Notes under the pieces: model-generated
Told to the model about the DNA's origin: nothing
Databases searched by the model: none
What the model saw: only the letters and a program-made list of their open reading frames with translations
Assembly: GCA_001931905.2 (NCBI GenBank)
Contig: MSJI02000775.1
Coordinates: forward strand, 1 to 64,000
DNA from: Cladosporium sp. IMV 00045
Taxonomy: Eukaryota > Ascomycota > Dothideomycetes > Cladosporiales > Cladosporiaceae
Direction of reading: 5' to 3'
DNA length: 64,000 bases
Shown: piece after piece, positions 1-13,322 of the stretch
How the letters are laid out: the number at the start of each line of letters is the position of its first letter
Numbering within the stretch: position 1 is the first letter of the stretch
Program-made: the position numbers and the translations under genes

Positions 1-3000
1 CCGAACTTCGTCGTGCAAGTCACCAAATTCTTCAAGCCGCCTGAGAAGCACATGGATTCCATCGGTGCCCTTATGGAAAGCGCAGGCTCCACGGTTGAAG
101 GCTTGCGCCAGCAAACTCGCGCTGGTCTGGAGTATGCACTGACGGAGCACAAGACGGTTGATGTACAGCTTGACCTTCAAGCACCACTTATCATTGTGCC
201 AGACTCTGTCACCTCCAAGAGCTCCATATGTCTCATCCTGGACGCCGGTCACGCCAGCGTGCGCAGTAATCTCATCGATAAGGACACCCTCGCCGAGGTC
301 CAGAGCAAGCAAAAGCAACAGTACACCGACCAAGACTTCAAGCAGCTCAAGAACCTGATGTACGACAAGTTCCTTCTCCGTCTCGAGAACACACATGTTC
401 TCATCGGCTCCACCATCGAAGAGACTCGCAAAACTTTGGAGACGAAAGATTCATCACGCAACTTCCACATTGTTGATCAAATCAACATGGACTTCGAGAT
501 CGCCGCTTGCATTGTTCCTAAAGCATCTGACCTCACGAAGTTTAGCATTGACGGTCACCTGCCCGTGCTGCATGCTATGTTCTCGGATGCGAAGTACAAA
601 TCTTTGATGAAGCTATTGGACTTTGCCATCCCCAAATTCGATGAGGCTCCTACTGATGCGAAGAAACGACCCTCCTCTGCTGGTCAACAGTCACGGCCCC
701 GATCCAAGAGCATCATGGACCAGAGTGGTCGGTCAAGGGCAAGATCGATCTCCTCGACAGATGCTGAGCTTATGCAAGACGATGAGGAACATGGCAAGGC
801 TGTTCGCAAGAAAGAGCAAGAGCAATACCAGACCAAGGGCCGCCAACAAGCAGATGTCAATCCGAATCAGCGCAACTTCGAGTTCAAATTCACAGTCGAC
901 AAGTTACAGGGCTCTTTGTTCAAAGCGGACCCCGAGGGCAAGAAGCCCGATCAGCTTCTGGTCGATCTCATTGCTCAAACATTTGCTCTGGAGTTCTACC
1001 AGCGACCCTTTGACATCGCTGCTGATGTCAAGCTGCGCACACTCGTGGTTGAAGATCACGTCGAGGAGTCTCCCGCCCCTGAGTTCAAGAATCTAATTCC
1101 AAGTGAGGATCTCTTCTCTCACACCCAGAATGATCTTCTGGCACTATCGTTCCAGAAAGTGAACAAGGAACACCCTGAGTTCAAGACCAAGTATGAGGGC
1201 ATTGCCACGAATCTGGACGCAGCAGTCTCGACGCTTAATCTCATGGTTACGCGCAGGACCCTACTGACATTGCTCGATTTTGCCATGACAACTTTCGCTC
1301 CTCCGGCTGATGCTGCTCCTCAAAACAAACCCAAGGAAATTGAAGGCGCTCCCAAAGAGGACGAGGTCGCGAAACCAGCAGAGCAAGACAAAATTCGCAT
1401 CAAAGCCGAGCTCAAGCGTGTGGCTGTCATCCTCAACAACGATGGAATCAGATTGGCTACGCTAAGTTTGAGCTCCGCCGAGGTTGGTGTCTTCCTCATG
1501 GGCAAGACCATGAGTGTCAATGCCAGGTTAGGTAATCTCAGCCTGATTGATGATGTTAACCAAGGCGTGGATGAGCGTTCTTCCCTCAGGCAGCTCGTGT
1601 CTATTCAAGGCGACGAACTGGCTGACTTCCGCTACGAGACGTTCGATGCAGAGTCTCAGAACTACCCTGGCCACGACACTTCGATCTTCCTCCGCGCCGG
1701 TTCCCTCAAGGTCAACTTCGTCACCGAACCCTTCCGCAAGATTATGGAGTTTGGCGTCAAGTTTGGTAAGATGCAGGCGATTTTCAACGCCGCACGAGAG
1801 GCGGCTGCAAACCAAGCGAGCAAAGTCCAAGAATCTGCCAGCAAGATGCATTTCGATATTCTGGTCAAGACCCCAATTGTTGCCTTCCCGCGCATGGTGA
1901 TCACCGAGAATCCTGAGCGTGACTTGCTCACAGCCTATCTTGGTGAAATCTATGCCAACAACAAGTTCTTACCGCTTGATGATTCCAAGGATGCCGATAT
2001 CGCCAACAAGCTGTCCGCTGGTGTCCGCAACATTCGTCTGACGTCCAAGTTCCACTACCCTGATGACAAATCCGAAGAGCTCGAACTCATCGACAAGGTC
2101 GACATCGATTTCAATATCACTCAGACCGACCACAGGCCAGGGAGAGAGCGTCCAGACACGGAGGTCGAGGGCGCCATGAGCAATATCAACTTGCGTGTGT
2201 CCGAGGCTCAACTCAAATTTATCATGGAGCTCACACGAACGATACCATCTGCCTTTGCATTGGAAGACGACAGCGAGCTAGAAGAGGAAGCAATCAACGA
2301 GATCCCTGATTCTGTTGCGCTTCCATCGAGATCAACTGAAAGTTCAACCGAGACGTCCTCTGTTGCCAACAGCGAGGTCGAGAAGCCATCGCACTTAGGG
2401 CCCGAACTCGGAGGTGATGGTCAAACCTGGACTAAGATGGATCTCATCTTCAAGGTCGGAGCGATTGGACTGGAGCTGATCTCCGGACCTGTCGACAAGC
2501 CCATCGGCGACCTCGAAGCGGCAAGCCTGTCCAAATTCACCCTCAACGAGACCAGCGTCAAGCTGCGCATGATCAGCGATGGCGCCATCGAGAGCGAGTT
2601 GCTTGTGCAGTCTTTCACCATCACTGATACACGAACGACAGAGAAGATCAAGTACAGGAAGATCATGTCTCTCATCAACACGGATGTCAGACAGCAATTC
2701 ATGGCGAGCGTGTCAATTTCAGGCGGTGACGAGAAGAATCTGATCGCTTTGCTCACCGTGGATAGCCCTCGGGTCATCCTAGCGCTCGATTATCTATTCG
2801 CTGTTCTCAACTTCGTAAACGCAGGCCTTGCACAAGACGAGCCGCTCGTTGTCGAAGAAGAAAAGGAAGACTCTGCTGGCGAGGATGAAGATGATGACAG
2901 TCTGGCCACGCAAGAGCTTTCGAAGCGCAGCAGCTCTGACCAAGCTGAAAAGCCTGCAGAAGGTGGTATGACCATCTCCTACAGAGTCAATGTTGTTGAC

Positions 3001-6000
3001 GCACAGGTTGTGCTCATTGCCAACCCAGCAATCAGCAACTCTGAGGCCATCGTGCTTGGTACGAAGCAAGTACTTGTGTCTCAGCAGCATGCTATGACCC
3101 TGCAAGTCGACAAGATTGGCATGTTCCTTTGCCGCATGGACCAGTTCGAAACATCTCAGCTTCGCATCTTGGATGACTTCAGCATTCAGACTTCGCTGGA
3201 CATGCAGTCACGTGGCAAGGGCTCATCTCTCATGAGCATCAATGTCGACATCGGGCCGATGGTGTTACGCTTGTCTTTGCGTGATATCCTTCTCGCCATG
3301 CAGATCGTGAACAGGGCATCTGCAATGTCGAGCAGTCAAGATGCCAAATTGCAAGAGGAGGGCCCAAAGAAGATTCAACAAGTCAAGGCTGCCTCCACGA
3401 AACCCAAGGGCAACAAGTCTATGAGACACACCGTTCATTCCAACCAGAAAGCGCAAGCAAAGACTATCAAGACGAACAAGACTCTGGCTAAGAAGGAAGA
3501 GCGCCAGCTTGAAGGATCTGCGGTCATTAAGCGTGAGGAGATGAGAATCCAGATGGATGGCATCCGTGTCGTCCTGATTGGTGATCTCCATGAACTTCCC
3601 ATGATCGACTGGAGTGTCAAGAAGTTTGGTGTTGACGTTCGCGACTGGACCGGCAACATGACTGCGGACACCAGCATCGACACATTCATCAACGTTTACA
3701 ACTTCTCCAAGTCGGCCTGGGAGCCGTTGATCGAACCTTGGCAGCTTGGCTTCCACATGTCAAAGGAGGTTAATCCGGACAAGCTTGCAGTCGAGCTCTA
3801 CTCCCGCAAGAGTCTTGAGGTGACCGTCACTGCTGCCACAATTGCCTTGGCTTCCAAGTCTGCTCAATTCTTGTCTTCTGAGGAAGACGTCTTGTCGAAG
3901 CCTCGAGGCAATGACTCTCCGTACCGCATTCGAAACTACACTGGTTTCGATCTCAATGTCTGGAGTAGCGGCGATGTTGACGATGAAGGCCAAGCTGCGA
4001 AGCTGAGCGATGGTGAAGAAAGACCGTGGCGCTTCGAGGATCCTACAACCACTCGTGAAACCCTGTCTCCTGAAGGCCAATCAGGTCTCATCGGTATCAA
4101 GCTTGACGGCAGCGGCTTCGACAGCATTGATCGCATTCCTGTCAGCCGTGAAGGCGAGTCCTTGTACAATCTCAAGCCACGCAAGGACAAGATCCAGCAC
4201 CGCATGCTGGTGGAGGTCAAGCTTGGCACCGACAATGTCAAATACATCACTCTTCGCTCGCCTCTGCTTGTGGAAAACCACACGCAGATCCCCGTTGAGA
4301 TCGGTGTCTATAGCCCTGATGAAGGCCACCTTCTCAAGATTGAGAAGATCGCTCCTGGCGAAGCAAGACCGGCGCCGGTGGGCGCAGCTTTCATGCATTC
4401 GCTGGTTGTCAGGCCTGATCAAGGATTCGGATACACCTGGTCGAATGAGCGTCTTTTCTGGAAGGAATTGCTCAAGCGTCCGATCAGGACCTTGAAGTGC
4501 CAGGGAGAAACAGACGAGAACTCTCCGCCATTCTACTTCCAGATGCAGGCTTCTTTCGACAAGAACAACCCATTGACAAGGTACGGTCATCATAATGCAC
4601 GACTGATATGTGTTTCTTTACATACTGATATATCCCAGCATTTACCCGTACATGCGACTCCGCATCTCTGCACCCATCGAAGTGCAGAACCTGCTGCCCT
4701 ATGACTTCAAGTACAGGATCTACGACAAGAGCACCCAGAAGGACTGGACCAACTTCCTTCGCAAAGGCGGCGTCAGCCCCGTCCACGTTGTTGAGCTTTC
4801 ACACCTTCTTTTGATGAGTGTCGATATGCAGGATACGCCTTTCAAAGCTAGCGAATTTGCTATCATCAATTCTGGCAACCGGGAGGACTTCCGCCGAGAA
4901 AAGACGCTCACGGTCAAGGACAACAACAACTTGGAGCTGAGGCTAAAGATCCACTACTACAACGTCCCAGACAGCGGCGGTGCTTTCAAGATCACTTTGT
5001 ACAGTCCCTACGTCATTCTCAACCGCACTGGATTGGAGCTGGATGTTCGCAGCAAAGCGTACTTCGGCTCTGCACGATCTGCTGCTGGACAGACGCTGGT
5101 GGCGAGCACCGATAACGAATCGCAGAAGCCTACTCCGTTCATGTTCTCCTTCCCGACGGACGACCGCAAAAACCGTGCCCTGGTCAAGGTGGGTGACTCC
5201 GCCTGGAGTCAACCCGTCAGTTTCGATGCCATTGGAGCTACCGTCGATGTCAAATTGCCCGCGGAGTCTGGACGGTCGGAGATGCACGCTGGCCTGACCG
5301 TCAAAGAAGGCGAGGGCAAATACAAGCTCACAAAGGTGGTTACGATCACGCCTCGCTTCGTTGTGAAAAACAAACTTGCGGAAGAGATTCAAATCCGCGA
5401 GCCCGGTTCGCCAGATTTTGCAACTCTCAAGACTGGAGAGTTGCATCCTCTGCGTTTCTTGAAGCAGAGCACCGGCCAGCAGCTGTGTCTGTGTTACCCT
5501 GGTGTCAACAACTCCTGGTCTTCGCCGTTCAATATCGCCAACACTGGTAGTGTTCACGTCAAGCTTGCGAAGGCCGGCGAGAGGCAGCAACTGATCCGCA
5601 TCGAGATCCTGATGGAAGATGCCACGATCTTCTTGCACCTGAGCAAGGAGACCAAGCACTGGCCTTACTCCATGCGCAACGAGAGTGACCAAGAATTCCT
5701 CTTCTGGCAGGCCAACCCCAATGTGGACGAAGACGAGGAAGACCGCGCATCCGGTTGGAAGCCGGTTCGATACAAGCTTCCGCCACGCAGTATCATGCCG
5801 TACGCCTGGGACTACCCTGCCTCGAAGAACAAGAACATCATTTTGAGTGCAAACGGCAAGGAGCGGCACGTCAAGATTGCAGAAATTGGAAACCTTATTC
5901 CTTTCCGCATTCCGCTTGTGGGACAACGGGGCGAGCAAAGGCAGAAGGTGATCGACCTCAATGTCGTTGCAGATGGCCCGACCCAGACCTTGGTCTTCTC

Positions 6001-7846
6001 CAACTACAAGCAGTCGAAGAGCTTGTACAAGCAGAAGTCTGCTTCTGCCAGCGCGTCCACAGCTACCGGTTTCGAGGTCAAGGAGCAGGACGACGATGTC
6101 AACATGAGGGCTGGCATTCGCTTCGCCGGTATTGGCATCTCTCTCATCAACTCCCAACTGCGAGAGCTGGTGTACGTCACTTGGCGCGACATCGAACTCA
6201 AGTACACAGACTCGCCGCTGTACCAGACTGTCGCCCTGACTGTGAAGTGGATTCAAATCGACAACCAGCTCTACGGAGGCATTTTCCCGTTGCTGTTCTA
6301 CCCTAGTGTCGTGCCGAAAACCGGAAAGGAGATGGAAGCCCATCCCATCTTCAGGTCTACCGTCACCAGGGTCAAAGACGACTCCTACGGTGTTCTGTAC
6401 ATCAAGTACTTCACTTTCTTGATGCAGCAGATGACGATCGAGATTGACGAAGACTTCATCTTTGCTCTCCTTGACTTCACTAAGGTCCCAGGCGCATCCT
6501 GGGCTGAGGAGAGTGAAGGCAAGCTGGCACCGGATTCTCTGGACATCCCAGAGCCGCAGCAGGAACAGTCAGGCCAGGACATCTATTTCGAGCTGCTCCA
6601 TCTGCAACCCATGCAGTTCGATCTGTCCTTCGTCCGCACAGAGCGTATCAACGCTGAGGACACTGGCAGTTCCTCCAGCAATCCGTTCATGTTTGCTGTC
6701 AACGTCTTGACCATGTCCATTGGCAACGTGAACGATGCGCCAATCCGTTACAACGCGCTTATGCTGGAGAATGCCCGAGTGTCGGTCACGGCCCTTGTCA
6801 GCAACATCCAGAGCCACTACGTGCAAGAGTCTCTTCGCCAGGTCCACATCGTCATTGGATCTGCAGACTTCCTCGGCAACCCAGTGGGTCTTTTCAACAA
6901 CATCAGCTCGGGTGTGGCAGATATCTTCTACGAGCCATACCAGGGTCTCGTCACAGACCGTCCGCAGGACCTCGGTGTCGGAATCGCAAAGGGAGCTAGC
7001 AGCTTCGTCAAGAAATCCGTCTTCGGTCTTTCGGACTCCGTCTCGAAGTTCACTGGCTCCATCAGCAAGGGACTTGCCGCTGCCAGTATGGACAAGGAGT
7101 TCCAAGATGCCCGTCGCATGTCGCGTTCGCGCAACAGGCCAAAGCATGCACTTTACGGTATCACGTCTGGTGGCAATGCGTTCGCAAGCAGCCTTGCCAG
7201 TGGTATTGGAGGCCTCGCCCGCCAGCCTCTCCAAGGCGCAGAGAGGGAGGGCGCAGCCGGATTCATGAAAGGTGTTGGAAAGGGTATCCTCGGTCTTGCC
7301 ACTAAGCCAGCCATCGGCGCCTTCGATCTCGCCTCCAATATGGCCGAAGGCGTGAAGAACACGACCACCGTCTTCGATCAAGAAGGCTTGGACCGCGTGC
7401 GCCTGACCCGCTTCATTGGCCTCGACGGTGTTGTGCGCCCTTACTCCCAGCGCGAAGCTCTCGGTCAATTCTGGCTCAAGACTCTCGACAACGGCAAGTA
7501 CTTCAACGAGAGCTACATTGCGCACCTGGAGCTCAATTCCGGCTCTCAAGGCGACCGCAACGCCGGTGGAAACGGCGCTCGCGGCGCCGAGGCGAGCATG
7601 CTGGTCCTGATCACGTATAATAGCATTATGCTCGTGCGGGCCAAGAAGCTGACAACCGAGTGGGACGTGCCGCTCAAGGATGTCCAGACGATTTCGAAGG
7701 AGCGCACCGGTATGAGCATCGTGCTTAAGGGTGGCACGAATGGACCTTTCATTCCGATCGCGGATGAGACGAGCAGGAATTGGCTGTACAGACAGGTTGC
7801 GGTGGCGGTGAATGCGTATAATGATAGGTGGAACGCAAAGGGCTGA
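1..7846 (+). CDS. VPS13: VPS13 lipid-transfer protein, C-terminal ~2,595 residues (5' end outside window)
   Basis: The frame is open from base 1, so the gene starts upstream; it ends at TGA 7844-7846. An intron at 4581-4638 (GTACGG...CAG) joins two long exons in one frame. Family members have about 3,100-3,200 residues, so roughly the first 500, with the chorein N-terminus, are missing. Visible parts: long beta-rich repeats forming the lipid channel (bases 1-3900); a VAB adaptor-binding region of repeats with a conserved Asn (NYTGFDLNVW near 3930, LLVENHTQIP near 4270, EVQNLLPYD near 4685, VILNRTGLEL near 5015); an APT1/ATG2-like segment (about 6100-6350); an amphipathic ATG2_C/DH-like region (about 6860-7350); and a PH-like C-terminus (about 7420-7840). 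Known role: a bridge moving phospholipids between membranes at ER-mitochondrion, vacuole and endosome contacts. The ORF is intact over 7.8 kb, unlike several neighbours. Confidence 0.95.
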
Positions 7847-8095
7847 GGTGGAGAGCAGGGTGAATTGTTGCGTTCTTCTTTGATTTCTGAGTTATTGTTT
7901 TCTAACGGCAATTTCGGTTCTTTTTCATTCTGGAGCAGAGATACCCGATGCATAGCGTGCATACACTCTTCTCAGCTAGTTTTGTACACGAACACATCAG
8001 AATGCATATCACTTGATTATCAACGTTCCATTCCCGTTAATCACCCTAGCTAATCCCTTTCCAAACCCTGAAACAAAGCAGTGGAGCAAATCACC

Positions 8096-9478
8096 TCAGA
8101 TTCCATCCGAGCCGTTAACCTCAGCACGCAGAGCCGGAGTAGCAACAATGAAGCTATCGCCATACTCGTCATCGTACTCCCACACATTCCTCAACTCAAG
8201 CCCTGCATCGCGGAACAATTGACCAAACTGCTCTTCCGTCCGCTCCATGGCCGCCAGCATGGTCATCATCGCGATATCCATACTCGTCTGCTTCCACGTC
8301 GCGCCGACCCTCGGCATAAGAACGTCGTCGATGATCACCACAGAATCCTCCACCATGGCATCGCGGATTTGCTTCAAGATCACTTTGCAGTTCGCATCAT
8401 TCCAATTGTGCAAGACGTTGCGCAGGTAGTACACTTTCGCGCCGCGGATGGGTTGCGGCTGCATGAAATCGTGCGCCGCTGGCTCGATGTCCAAGGCGAG
8501 GAGTTCGTCCACGTTCGGACGCATGCTGTGCACAAAAGAAAGGTCCTGAGTAATCACCTTGCCTTTGATTTCAGGGCGCAGTTTGCGGAGGTCGATCATC
8601 TGGTGGCCGTAGCCGCCTCCGACGTCGACGAGCAGAATGCGGCCTGCCTCGAGGTCGTTGTCGCCCAGGTGGAAATCGGTCAAGGGGACTTTGTTGTCCC
8701 AGACGCTGCTCTGGCCGACTCGCTGCGCGGCCATGAAGGCTTGACCGGCTTGGGCGTTCTCGGGATTTTGCTTGCGCCATTCAAAAACGGGCAAGTCGGT
8801 CTTGTAGGCTGTGTTGAATGGTGCGAGGCCGCAGGGGTTCTGGTAGTTTGTGCTTGCGAGGAATTTTGGGATCGCGTTGTACGCGGGCGTCATTGTCAAC
8901 GAGCTTGCGTGGCATCGTCAGTTTCGGCTCAAGGTAAATAGGTTCACTCTCAGAAAGCTTACTAGTGTTTGATACCCGCGTGGGCACTCGGCATGGCAAG
9001 GTTCTGGCAGATGTTCGAGGAGCTGAAGCTGCCGTCCTTGTTCTGCTTGACCATCCCGTACGCAGCGAGGCATGCAAGAAGTCGATCTAGAGGGCCAATC
9101 GTTAGCAGTCACAGGTATTGGCATTGTCGTGTGGGAACACCTACGAAGCAGCACTGGATCAGCGTCCGTCTTGGTCGTCAGATCGCCGACGGTCCATGTT
9201 TTCGTCGCATCTGCTGCGAGAGTCTGGAACAAGTCCATGTCGTTGCCCGTCTGAGTTAGGGCAAGGGGAATGTGCTATCGACTAATCAGCAATCGATTCG
9301 ATCATCGTACTGGTAAAGGGACACTCACGCCGTGATAAAGCCTCTGCGCGGTGTCCTGCGCTGACTCCAAGCTAAAGACCAGCTTCATGGCCGCATTGTA
9401 GAGATCTTTGCGAAGCTTTGCATCCTCAGCCGGATGTTGGCTGAGCTCTTCCAAGGTTGCAACGGGGTCTGATTGCAT
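8096..9478 (-). CDS. SAM-dependent O-methyltransferase (fungal secondary-metabolism type)
   Basis: Four exons on the minus strand: 9478-9329, 9274-9145, 9086-8963 and 8903-8096. All junctions are GT-AG, the phases agree, and the sum is 403 residues, the usual length of fungal plant-type O-methyltransferases. The N-terminal winged-helix/dimerisation part includes ACLAAYGMVKQ. The SAM site is VDVGGGYG near residues 227-234, and LRNVLHNWND near residue 300 holds the expected catalytic His. The start at 9478 is chosen because it lies next to a normal helical N-terminus; an in-frame Met also exists at 9535. It should methylate a hydroxyl of an aromatic or polyketide substrate. The substrate cannot be told. 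No polyketide synthase or other clear cluster partner is adjacent, so it may be a stand-alone enzyme. Confidence 0.9.
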
Positions 9479-11463
9479 TGTTACTGAGGCCAATTTGTAG
9501 GATGTGTAGTGCTGAAAAGATGAGGCAAAGAACATTTGACCTCAGCAACATGCTCATTCTTATAGACTGCTCAGGTGAAATAGCATCCTCACGCCTCCTG
9601 AAATTTAGGAGGTTCTTTGTCTTTCACCTCAATATATTCAGCGAATTGTTTCTGAGCGTAGGCGAGCAGTCACACCACGTAGGCGTTTCTGGCTGAGGCA
9701 ATATCACACCAGATGTCTGAATACTGCCGTGACTACATTCTTCTTTTCCAATGAGCATGCCTGTTGCTTATCGCATAGCCAAGCGCGTGGAACGTAGTTT
9801 ACTTGGCTGTGGACTGAATGGCATGAAATTCCGTGGACAGGAAGCGACTTGGTATGATACTTACTCTCAAGTTCCTGAAACCTTGAGTAAGTCCATCAAG
9901 TTGATAGAGAAGTATACCTGACAGCTGTATTCGACGAGGCATGAATACCGACGAGCCATGTCTTGGGGCCAAGCGATGAGGTCTCAGGCGTTTGTAGCTT
10001 GACCGGTGGGAGGTAGTCTTTGAAAATACGTAGATCTTACAGTTCATATATCCGAACTCTATACATGTGTTCTGATAGTCTGGCAACCAAGAATAGCACC
10101 AGTTGAATTCAAGTGGTTCGGCTCGTGAATCAGCTCCAGGGAGTCTTGATATCAGCTCTAGCCGGTCTCACGTTGTTGCACTCCATTTTCGGACACCAAA
10201 TGTAGGCCAAGTCTGATTTCCGCCAATATCGTGTGTATGAGGTGTTTCTTTTGTTTGAGTCGTATGATGCTTCCCTGGATCTTTGATTGAAATGGAACTT
10301 CATCAATCAGTACCCAATCTCAGACGGACTTCGTCCCGATTGGTGGCTCAGAAATTGCCCGGTCTCGCGATCATGGCAAACATAGTTGCTGTCTTTTCTT
10401 TCTGATGAAGAACAATATTTGAAAATATTTGGTGAGTGGATCTCCATAAATAAAGTGACGACCTTTGCGTGTTCGAAAAGTCAAAGTAATGTGAAGCGGA
10501 CGTTCCCCCGAAATATAGCATCAGTATGACCACCTGGGACGGCTCACGATACGAGGCCAAAGACAAGGGTCAACCTCTGGCGCATTCTAACAGGCCAGAC
10601 CCGACGGGAACTAGTGGATGGCCCAAATCGTCGGAGGAGCGTCCATCGAGAGCCGTCGGCGGAGAGGTGCAACAAGCCGTCGGAGGAGGCGGCGGGGCGA
10701 CCGACTTGGAAAGGCGGCAACATGCAGAGAGAATCAGCACCACTGACAGGCAACAGCTGAGGCAGGCATGCAGGCTGTGGTGGTACTTCAATCTGAGCTC
10801 ATGGTGAGATGAGGAGCAAGAGCTGAGATCGGCACAATTCCATCTTGTTACAGCTGCTTTCCCATGCTCCTGGGCGTGAGAAGAGAGTCCAGATCAATCG
10901 GCCCGGAAGCAACCTGTCACATTTCGGACTTGGTCTCAGCGTGATGATACAGGCGATAGGGAACTGCTGGTATGACCTTTGAATTGCTTGCCTTGGTCTT
11001 GAACCGGTGAAGACATGCACATGAGCTTCCCCCCTCGCTGGTGCCATGCTGTTGGAACGTACTAGCGAGGACCAATAAGTTCATAGAGCACACTATGGAC
11101 AAAGGGAGCTGTCAGATGTCGTTTAGGCTCCGAGAATTCCGTCGGCAGGCTTCCATCTCTGTTGTGTAACGCTACAACGGATCTTGCAATCGATTATCCC
11201 AGCAATTTGGGGCCGTAAACAGAACAGATCGAATCAAGTATCAAAAGCTGCATCCATGAAGGATTGGGTTATCACATCGCAGAAGCGCCATGCATGCATG
11301 TCTCCTCGCTTAAAGGACAAGCAACCGCCGTGCGAGCAAACAGGGTGATTTCCAACTTGAGCAAGCGTTTCTGACTCTCTTCACAACCCTCTTGTCTATC
11401 TATCATTCTTACTTGCGGCGAATAGATCAAGGTTCGTATCTGAGCCATCGTCTCCCACGAGCT
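9479..11463. other. Intergenic region, no convincing gene
   Basis: About 2 kb between the methyltransferase start and the next gene. It holds only short ORFs without family motifs or splice-supported extensions; the longest is a 93-codon Gly-rich frame at 10526-10807. It must contain the promoters of both divergent neighbours, but no specific element is recognised. Confidence 0.5.
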
Positions 11464-12154
11464 ATGCCACCTGGAAACTTCGTTAACGTTCCTCGAGTCG
11501 CTAAAACGCCAGAATTCAAAGGATGGCTGGAGACTTTGTTGCAGACGCCTCAGAACCGCAAGATCTTCGTGTCGACTGGGAAGAACTTCGTGGACAAGTG
11601 TTTTCTGGCACAAGTTCAACACCAAAGTCAACATGACTTTCACAAAGTCGTGTCAGCCCGCAGAACGGTACGCAACATGCAGTGTTGAATCGAAGAACAA
11701 CGCCTACTGACGCTCAATGTAGCTCGAATCAAGCAGCAACAAGAAATTCTACAGCGACCTCAAGTCCAAGTTTAAGGCGATGACCCTACCTCACGACGAA
11801 GCGGCGTTCAAAGCCATCGCAAACTTGACAATCCCACAAGTCGGCGCGTATCATCGAAGCACGGAGGATTACGATGGCTGCGAGGAGCAGACATATGAGA
11901 TGTTTGCGGGGCAATTGCGACGATCTAACCAAAGTGTTGGGCTCACGAAGGAAATAATGGATGCGGCGTTTCGTGATGCGGCATTGAGACTGGAAATCAG
12001 TGGTGCATCGAAGAGCGGAAAGCTTCGAAGCATGGTCGATCGGGTGAGTGATGATGTCCAATCAATCCCCCTACAAAGGGTTTTGCGAATTGACTAATTT
12101 GTGCAGTGTCTGAATATCGAGTCCAAAAGGTGTTGGAAGAAAGTGAAGAAATAA
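11464..12154 (+). CDS. Hypothetical protein, 190 residues, three exons
   Basis: Not a family I recognise. The exon model is 11464-11667, 11723-12043 and 12107-12154. Both introns (55 and 63 bases) have clean GT-AG ends, the first with a CTACTGAC branch sequence, and they keep one frame, which supports a real gene. The product is basic and mostly helical, with no signal peptide or membrane segment and a Lys-rich C-terminus (CWKKVKK). It begins MPPGNFVNVPRVAKTPEFKG. It ends 98 bases before the convergent cyclase-family gene. An upstream in-frame extension from 11392 exists, but the start at 11464 looks more natural. Confidence 0.55.
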
Positions 12155-12251
12155 CATGAAGCCTCGAAGCACAAGAACGAAATTGACATTTGGTAGCACC
12201 TGAACATACACATCGCATCGGTCATTTCGTCATGTTTCATCAGAAGGCGCA

Positions 12252-13322
12252 TCAGAAAAGAGCCAAAGCATTAGGTGGCGATCCAATACTGCCCGGCACG
12301 TTCAGAGGCGAGCTTGTGAGAAGAAAGCTGTACCTGCCCAATTCCTTGCACTTTTCCGAGAGCGCCTCGAGGTCCCAGAGCTCACCGATTGGCATACCGA
12401 ACAGGCCAGGAAGTACTGGTGCAAGACGAGCTCGTCGATCTTGCCTTCAGTGCCATCCGGTCTCAGCGGCGGCAACCTTTCGAAGGCAATCATGTCGCCA
12501 GCCACAGCGGCGACTGATCGGTCAGCACATGTATGCAAAACATTTTTGATAGATGATCAAACTTACAATGCTTGTTCCAGAACCACCTTGCCGTTTCCTC
12601 GTCTCCAGTGACGCCGCAAGCGCGGTGCGTGCCAGCAACTCGGCCTGCTTCTCAGCAGACACACCAGTCAAGCCTTTGGTAAAGCCACTCCTGATAAGAA
12701 GCACATCACCGTGCTTGAACTCCACACCTTGCTTCTTCGCGACCTTCTCGATATCGGCAGGAGTGAGCGAGTCCGCATCATACGGGTTCCATTTGATGCC
12801 GTTCTCGTCCACATGGCGCTTCCAGTCGATGAAGACGGCTCTTGCCACCACGCCACCGCGCTGGTGCCAATGGTTGAGCGTAGGGAGCTTCTGCTCTCGA
12901 TCCTCATTGCCAAACTCCTGCTTCAGCTCCGCAGTGTTCGTTTGCACGCCATTGTATCCTTTGGCAGTAGCTTGATGCGCGACGTGACAAAGACTGTCCC
13001 ATTGGCTCGAGCACTGCGTGTTGAACTCGACCTCGTCATCGTATCCATGGCATGGCATCGGGGTGTCCATGAAGCTGATCACATTGTGCTTAAGGCCTTT
13101 TCGTCCGAAACCCGGCGTGGCAATAGCGCCAATGGGCCAGTTGAGGGAGACCGAGATACCGTCTTTCAGCTCCGAGTAGGCGGATTTGACGACTTCTGGG
13201 GTGAGGAGATTGATGGTTCCATACGGATCTTTCTTGCCGTTCTTGTCGAATATGCCCCAGGCACATCCTTGAGGCATGCCATCGACCTTTGGGAGTTCGT
13301 CGAAGGATGGGAGTCCTGCCAT
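12252..13322 (-). CDS. Cyclase / kynurenine-formamidase-like hydrolase, frame-broken in this sequence
   Basis: The protein begins MAGLPSFDELPKVDG at 13322 and resembles fungal putative cyclases (PF04199), metal-dependent amidohydrolases. Family features: CHGYDDEVEF, then QWDSLCHVAHQ with the metal-ligand-type Asp and His, and KHGDVLLIRSGFTKG. Exons are 13322-12567 and 12513-12252, with a 53-base GTAAGT...CAG intron. The frame is broken twice. Near 12611-12617 it shifts just before GVTGDEETARWFWNKH; near 12402-12410 it shifts just before GLFGMPIGELW. Each break is one base short, at GG where GGG would restore the family reading. With both allowed for, the length is about 339 residues, normal for the family. 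The C-terminus GSIGSPPNALALF is typical. Either consensus errors or a recent pseudogene. Confidence 0.8.

Noticed and set aside
4943..6343. 466-codon minus-strand ORF inside VPS13
   Set aside because: Antisense shadow of a strongly supported coding exon; no motif of its own.
6569..7549. 326-codon minus-strand ORF inside VPS13
   Set aside because: Antisense shadow produced by codon bias in the conserved C-terminal region.
8081..8941. 286-codon plus-strand ORF over the O-methyltransferase
   Set aside because: The opposite strand carries the SAM-binding motif, catalytic His and consistent introns.
10526..10807. 93-codon Gly-rich plus-strand ORF
   Set aside because: Low complexity, overlapped by equal ORFs on the other strand, no homology recognised.
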